Below, piece after piece: positions 60,632-64,000 of a DNA stretch of 64,000 bases; the first letter of the stretch is position 1; every line of letters begins with the position of its first letter. The position numbers and the translations under genes are program-made. The notes below the pieces were generated by a model. It ran no database searches. It was given only the letters and a program-made list of their open reading frames with translations, and was not told where the DNA came from. The stretch comes from Inquilinus sp. Marseille-Q2685 (lineage in GTDB: Bacteria; Pseudomonadota; Alphaproteobacteria; DSM-16000; Inquilinaceae). The DNA is taken from positions 124,001-188,000 of the forward strand of contig NZ_CAKAKL010000002.1 of the NCBI RefSeq assembly GCF_916619195.1. The letters run 5' to 3'.

Positions 60632-61501
60632 ATGCTCTTCACCGACCGCCGGCAGCTCGTCCTGCTCCTGCTTCCCGCCGCGCTGCTGCTGGTCGTGTTC
60701 GCGGTCGCGCCCGTGATCCAGGTCGCGCTCTATTCCTTCCAGGCGATCGACTACGCCGCCGACACCTCGCGCTGGGTCGGCTTCGCCAACTACGCCACCC
60801 TGTTCGGCGACTGGTTCTTCCGGGTCGATATCGGCAACACGGTCAAGTTCGCGGTCGTGGCTTCGCTGGTCCAGGTCGCGCTGGGCACGGCCCTGGCCCT
60901 GCTGCTGAACCGCGAGTTCCGCGGCCGCGGAGCGGTGCTGTCGGTCGTGGTCTACCCGATGATGCTGTCGACGCTGGTCTGCTCGGCGATCTGGCGGTCC
61001 TGGTTCCACCATGATGTCGGGGTGCTGAACGGCGCGCTCGGCTGGCTCGGCCTGCCGCCGGTGGCCTGGCTGTCCGATCCAGGCCTGGCCCTCTGGTCGG
61101 TGATGCTGGTCGACACCTGGCAATGGACGCCGATGACGACGCTGATCGTCCTGGCCGGGCTGCAGTCGATCCCGCCCGAGATCGTGGAGGCGGCGCGGAC
61201 CGACGGCGCCCGGCCCTGGGTGCTCTTGACCCGGATCGTGCTGCCGCTGGTGCGCGGCCAGATCTTCCTGGCCCTGCTGCTGCGCCTGATCGACACCTTC
61301 AAGCTGTTCGACAAGGTCTACGCCCTGACCGGCGGCGGCCCTGGCAACGCCACCGAGACGATGTCGATGTATGTCTACCAGAAGGGCTTCAAGTTCTTCG
61401 ATGTCGGCCTCGCCGCCGCCGCCTCGGTGGTGATGATGGCGATCGCCTGCGCGCTCTGCGCCGTCTATGCCGCCCAGGCGATGCGGGGCTCGGCTAAGTG
61501 A
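60632..61501 (+). CDS. Sugar ABC transporter permease (MalF type)
   Basis: A 289-residue inner membrane subunit with six helices. The ATPase-contacting EAA loop is IPPEIVEAARTDGARPWVLLTRIVLPLV, and the TLVCSAIWRSWFHHDVGVLNGALGWLG segment is typical of family 1 permeases. GTG of the next permease overlaps its stop (GTGA). Likely expressed from the binding-protein promoter through the palindrome upstream. Confidence 0.93.
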   Translation: MLFTDRRQLVLLLLPAALLLVVFAVAPVIQVALYSFQAIDYAADTSRWVGFANYATLFGDWFFRVDIGNTVKFAVVASLVQVALGTALALLLNREFRGRGAVLSVVVYPMMLSTLVCSAIWRSWFHHDVGVLNGALGWLGLPPVAWLSDPGLALWSVMLVDTWQWTPMTTLIVLAGLQSIPPEIVEAARTDGARPWVLLTRIVLPLVRGQIFLALLLRLIDTFKLFDKVYALTGGGPGNATETMSMYVYQKGFKFFDVGLAAAASVVMMAIACALCAVYAAQAMRGSAK

Positions 61502-62310
61502 TCCGCCTGCGCCGCACCTTGCCGTATCTCGGCATCGCCCTGTTTGTCTTGGTCTTCGCTCTGCCGATCGTCTGGATGGTCGGCGCCGCCTTCGAAGACC
61601 CGGCCCGCGCCGGCCAGGGCTTCCTGCCCACCGCCCCGACGCTGGACAACATCCGCGCCGTGCTGGCCGACGGCTTCCTGGTGCGGCTGAAGAACACCGC
61701 CGTCGTCGCCTTCGGCGCCACGCTGCTGTCGCTCGCCGCCGGCTTCCTGGCCGCCTACGCCCTGGCCCGGTTCCGCTTCCCGAAGCGGCTGGACGTGCTG
61801 TTCCTGCTGCTGGTGCTGGTGGTCAAGCTGATGCCGCCGATCGTGGTGGCGCTGCCGCTGCACGCCCTGCTGCTCGATCTCGGCCTGCTCGGCACCCTGT
61901 CCGGGCTGGTGCTGGTCTATCAGCTCTACACGCTGCCCTTCTGCCTGTGGATGCTGCTGGGCTTCGTGCGGGAGGTGCCGGTCGAGATCGAGGCCGCGGC
62001 GGCGATCGACGGCGCCGGGCTGGGCCGCCGCCTGTGGCACATCGTGCTGCCGCTGGCCCTGCCCGGGCTGGTGGCGACGCTGATCTTCGCCCTGATCCTG
62101 TGCTGGAACGAGTTCCTGTTCGCGCTGCTCTACCTGCAGCGCCCCAGCCGCTTCACCCTGCCGCTCTACGTCGCCACCTTCATCACCGAGGACGAGACGC
62201 TGTGGGGCCGGCTGATGGCGATCGGCCTCCTCTCCTCGCTGCCGGTGCTGCTGGTCGCGGGCGCCATCCAGAAGCACCTGCTGCGCGGCTTCGCCCACCA
62301 GGCCAAATGA
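61498..62310 (+). CDS. Sugar ABC transporter permease (MalG type)
   Basis: A 270-residue permease starting at GTG and overlapping the first permease. EAA loop: VPVEIEAAAAIDGAGLGRRLWHIVLPLALPG. Helices at each end and the FVREVP turn before the EAA loop fit the carbohydrate uptake CUT1 group. No ATPase gene follows; folD is next. A multi-use MsmK/UgpC-type ATPase encoded elsewhere is expected to energise it. Confidence 0.93.
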   Translation: MIRLRRTLPYLGIALFVLVFALPIVWMVGAAFEDPARAGQGFLPTAPTLDNIRAVLADGFLVRLKNTAVVAFGATLLSLAAGFLAAYALARFRFPKRLDVLFLLLVLVVKLMPPIVVALPLHALLLDLGLLGTLSGLVLVYQLYTLPFCLWMLLGFVREVPVEIEAAAAIDGAGLGRRLWHIVLPLALPGLVATLIFALILCWNEFLFALLYLQRPSRFTLPLYVATFITEDETLWGRLMAIGLLSSLPVLLVAGAIQKHLLRGFAHQAK

Positions 62311-62400
62311 CAAAGGCAAAGGTGCCATCCGCGGCCATGGGTTGACGCTGCGGCCCCATCGGGCCACAAGCCGCGCATCCCGGGTACGACGGAGCGGGCG

Positions 62401-63297
62401 ATGGGCGAGCGGGACCTGACCGGCAGGGCGGTGGCGGATGCCATCCTGGCCGAGGTGGCGGCGGAGGTGCAGGCGCTGGGCGAGGCGCATTGGCCGCCGA
62501 AGCTGGTGTCGATCACGGTCGGCGACGAAAGCGCGGTCGACGTCTATGTCCGCAACCAGCGGCGCACGGCCGAGGGCGTCGGCATCGCCTTCGAGACAAG
62601 GCGTCTGCCGGAGCGGATCACGCAGGAGGAGCTGCGCGCCGCCATCACCGCGCTGAACGTCGACCCGCAGGTCAGCGGCATCATCCTGCAGCGCCCGGTG
62701 CCGAAGCACATCTCGATCAAGGCGATGCAGACGACGATCCATCCGCTGAAGGACGTCGAGGGCATGAATCCGGCCTCGATCGGCAACATCGTCTACAACG
62801 AGCTGGAGCTGGCGCCCTGCACCGCGCTGGCGGCGGTGGAGATGCTGAAGCGCACCGGCCTGCAGCTGCAGGGGCTGGAGGCGGTGGTGATCGGCCATTC
62901 CGAGATCGTCGGCAAGCCGATCGCCTTCCTGCTGATGTCCGAGGGCGCGACGGTCACGGTCTGCCACCACATGACCCGCTCGCTGTCGGTGCATTCGCGC
63001 CGGGCCGATGCGGTGTTCGTCGCCGTCGGCAAGCCGAAGCTGGTGACGGGCGACATGATCAAGCCGGGCGCGGCGGTGATCGACATCGGCATCAACGAGG
63101 TGCTGGACGACGACGGCAAGAGCCGGGTGGTCGGCGATGTCGACTATGACAGCGTCGCCCCGGTGGCCGGCTGGATCACCCCGGTGCCGGGCGGCGTCGG
63201 GCCGGTGACCGTGGCGGTGCTGATGCGCAACACCGTGGTCGCCACCCGCCGCCAGAAGGCGCATTACGAGGCCCGGCTGGGGGCGTCGACCTTCTGA
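62401..63297 (+). CDS. folD: FolD-like methylenetetrahydrofolate dehydrogenase, catalytic lysine replaced by glutamine
   Basis: A 298-residue protein with FolD architecture: GDESAVDVYVRNQRRTAEGVGI, GIILQRPVPKHIS, LKDVEGMNPASIGN, APCTALAAVEML, VVIGHSEIVGKPIAFLLMSEGATVTVCH and the C-terminal WITPVPGGVGPVTVAVLMRNT. In typical FolD the fifth residue of the YVxxK motif is the lysine needed for cyclohydrolase activity; here residue 53 is glutamine (codon CAG at 62557). The GRS of the NADP site is GHS and KDVDG is KDVEG. It may keep the dehydrogenase and have lost or weakened the cyclohydrolase. Start at 62401 with weak SD. Likely a divergent paralog; a second folD elsewhere cannot be ruled in or out. 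Confidence 0.88.
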   Translation: MGERDLTGRAVADAILAEVAAEVQALGEAHWPPKLVSITVGDESAVDVYVRNQRRTAEGVGIAFETRRLPERITQEELRAAITALNVDPQVSGIILQRPVPKHISIKAMQTTIHPLKDVEGMNPASIGNIVYNELELAPCTALAAVEMLKRTGLQLQGLEAVVIGHSEIVGKPIAFLLMSEGATVTVCHHMTRSLSVHSRRADAVFVAVGKPKLVTGDMIKPGAAVIDIGINEVLDDDGKSRVVGDVDYDSVAPVAGWITPVPGGVGPVTVAVLMRNTVVATRRQKAHYEARLGASTF

Positions 63298-63355
63298 CCG
63301 CTGGCGCTTGGCCGTTCGCTCCCGGATGATGCGGCAGGACGGCCGGGAGGGGGCG

Positions 63356-63820
63356 ATGCTGGGACAGCTTCTGGTCGGGCTGGCGGTCAGTCTGGTCAAC
63401 ATCGCAGTGCACGCCGCGGCGATGCAGGCCATGCAGGCGCCGCGACGCTGGGCGCTGACGGCGCACCGCCGCGCGCCGGCCTGGATCCTGGTCCCGGCCA
63501 TGATCGCCACCGTGGCGGTGCTGATGCTGGCCCATCTGGCCGAGATCGGCATCTGGGCGCTGGTCTACGACGTGCTCGGCGTGATCGAGTGGCGGGCGCC
63601 GGGGGACGGCTTCTACTTCGCCTTCGTCAACTACACCACGCTGGGCTATGGCGACGTGGTGCCGGCCCCGCGCTGGCGCCTCCTGGGCCCGATGACGACG
63701 CTGAATGGCATCCTGCTGGCCGGCTGGTCCACCGCGGTGATCTTCGACACGCTGATCGCGATCGGCCGGCATCTGCGGGAGCACGGCGAGGGCCGAGATG
63801 TCGGCCCCCACCAGCATTGA
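63356..63820 (+). CDS. Two-transmembrane potassium channel-like protein
   Basis: A 154-residue membrane protein with three hydrophobic segments and the selectivity filter NYTTLGYGDVVPAP (TTLGYGD, a potassium-channel signature) flanked by a pore helix and a C-terminal helix. It is short, with no RCK or cyclic-nucleotide domain. This is the ion-channel domain family often annotated as two pore domain potassium channel. ATG 63356 has GGGAGGGGG upstream; a GTG-region start at 63308 would add 16 residues. Confidence 0.87.
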   Translation: MLGQLLVGLAVSLVNIAVHAAAMQAMQAPRRWALTAHRRAPAWILVPAMIATVAVLMLAHLAEIGIWALVYDVLGVIEWRAPGDGFYFAFVNYTTLGYGDVVPAPRWRLLGPMTTLNGILLAGWSTAVIFDTLIAIGRHLREHGEGRDVGPHQH

Positions 63821-63837
63821 ATCCGGATCGCTATTCC

Positions 63838-63854
63838 GTATATACTGTATATAC
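63838..63854. promoter_or_regulatory. Palindromic operator GTATATAC-T-GTATATAC
   Basis: Two copies of a self-complementary octamer separated by one base form a 17-base palindrome, 16 bases before the antitoxin start codon. AbrB/MazE-type antitoxins usually repress their own operon from such sites, and the AT-rich content stands out in this 70% GC region. Confidence 0.75.
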
Positions 63855-63870
63855 AAAACGGAGATGAGCG

Positions 63871-64000
63871 ATGCTGACCCGCCTGTTCAGAAGCGGCAAC
63901 TCCCTGGCCGTTCGCATTCCCAAGGAGCTTGCCTTCGCCGACGGGGCGCAGGATGTCGAGATCGAGCGCCGGGGCGACAGCCTTGTCATCCGGCCTGTGG
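63871..64000 (+). CDS. VapB/MazE-type antitoxin, N-terminal part (cut by window end)
   Basis: Starts with LTRLFRSGNSLAVRIPKELAF, the SpoVT-AbrB swapped-hairpin DNA-binding motif, then VEIERRGDSLVIRPV. Forty-three codons are present; the gene continues past the window. A GGAGATGA site lies before the ATG. It probably heads a vapBC-type toxin-antitoxin operon whose toxin gene is outside the window. Confidence 0.8.
   Translation, partial: MLTRLFRSGNSLAVRIPKELAFADGAQDVEIERRGDSLVIRPV

Overview
The window is about 70% GC throughout and tightly packed. Its gene repertoire (SoxXYZA with flavocytochrome c, an ohrR-like MarR regulator, FabI, CDF, UdgX with its radical SAM partner) and its intergenic palindromes of the GTCATTGCGAG and GTCATTGCCGGGCTTGACCCGG types point to an alphaproteobacterial chromosome, most likely Rhodospirillales/Azospirillales-like. 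The genus cannot be fixed from this piece. I saw no rRNA, tRNA, insertion sequence, prophage or CRISPR array, and no gap of more than 300 bases without a gene.

Layout: 1-4485 is a tightly overlapping sulfur-oxidation operon: the end of a molybdenum hydroxylase large subunit, a small cytochrome c, a flavocytochrome c sulfide dehydrogenase flavoprotein, then soxX, soxY, soxZ and soxA. SoxY lacks the usual GGCGG arm and its N-terminus is interrupted by a palindromic repeat read in frame. 4.7-16.9 kb carries a fatty acid oxidation multienzyme, a lytic transglycosylase, a SIMPL protein, a large GH94-like glycoside phosphorylase candidate, Ogt with an orphan antitoxin-like protein, an MFS/LysR divergent pair, and a GST-GNAT pair facing a second LysR. 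17-26.5 kb has a GSCFA protein, an MFS exporter, a family IV esterase, a cyclopropane fatty acid synthase, a two-gene DNA repair operon (radical SAM plus a DUF4130-UdgX fusion) and an amidase.

26.5-36.6 kb holds an AhpD-like protein, panB-panC, malate dehydrogenase, a PRC-barrel protein with a frameshifted tail, an MFS carrier, a thioesterase, a cupin that overlaps a catalytically dead GH1-fold protein, a GNAT, a tyrosine-rich lipoprotein and uppP. 36.7-46.4 kb has an S41-like protease, an RND pump with its adaptor, a CheY-like regulator, a Gfo/Idh/MocA oxidoreductase, tlyA, and an OhrR-like regulator divergent from a VOC protein across two matching operators. 46.4-57.9 kb carries sppA, a peroxidase-related protein, a CDF transporter with pdxH, a glycine-zipper lipoprotein, a YihY protein, fabI-GNAT-aroC, an HtrA-type protease and a phosphodiesterase.

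57.9-64 kb is a LacI-regulated sugar ABC importer (binding protein and two permeases, no ATPase), a divergent FolD with glutamine in place of the catalytic lysine, a two-transmembrane potassium-channel-like protein, and the start of a VapB-type antitoxin behind a palindromic operator.

The points most worth following are the GH1 pseudoenzyme, the FolD lysine-to-glutamine change, the SoxY arm and in-frame repeat, and the UdgX/radical SAM repair pair with a possible LexA box.
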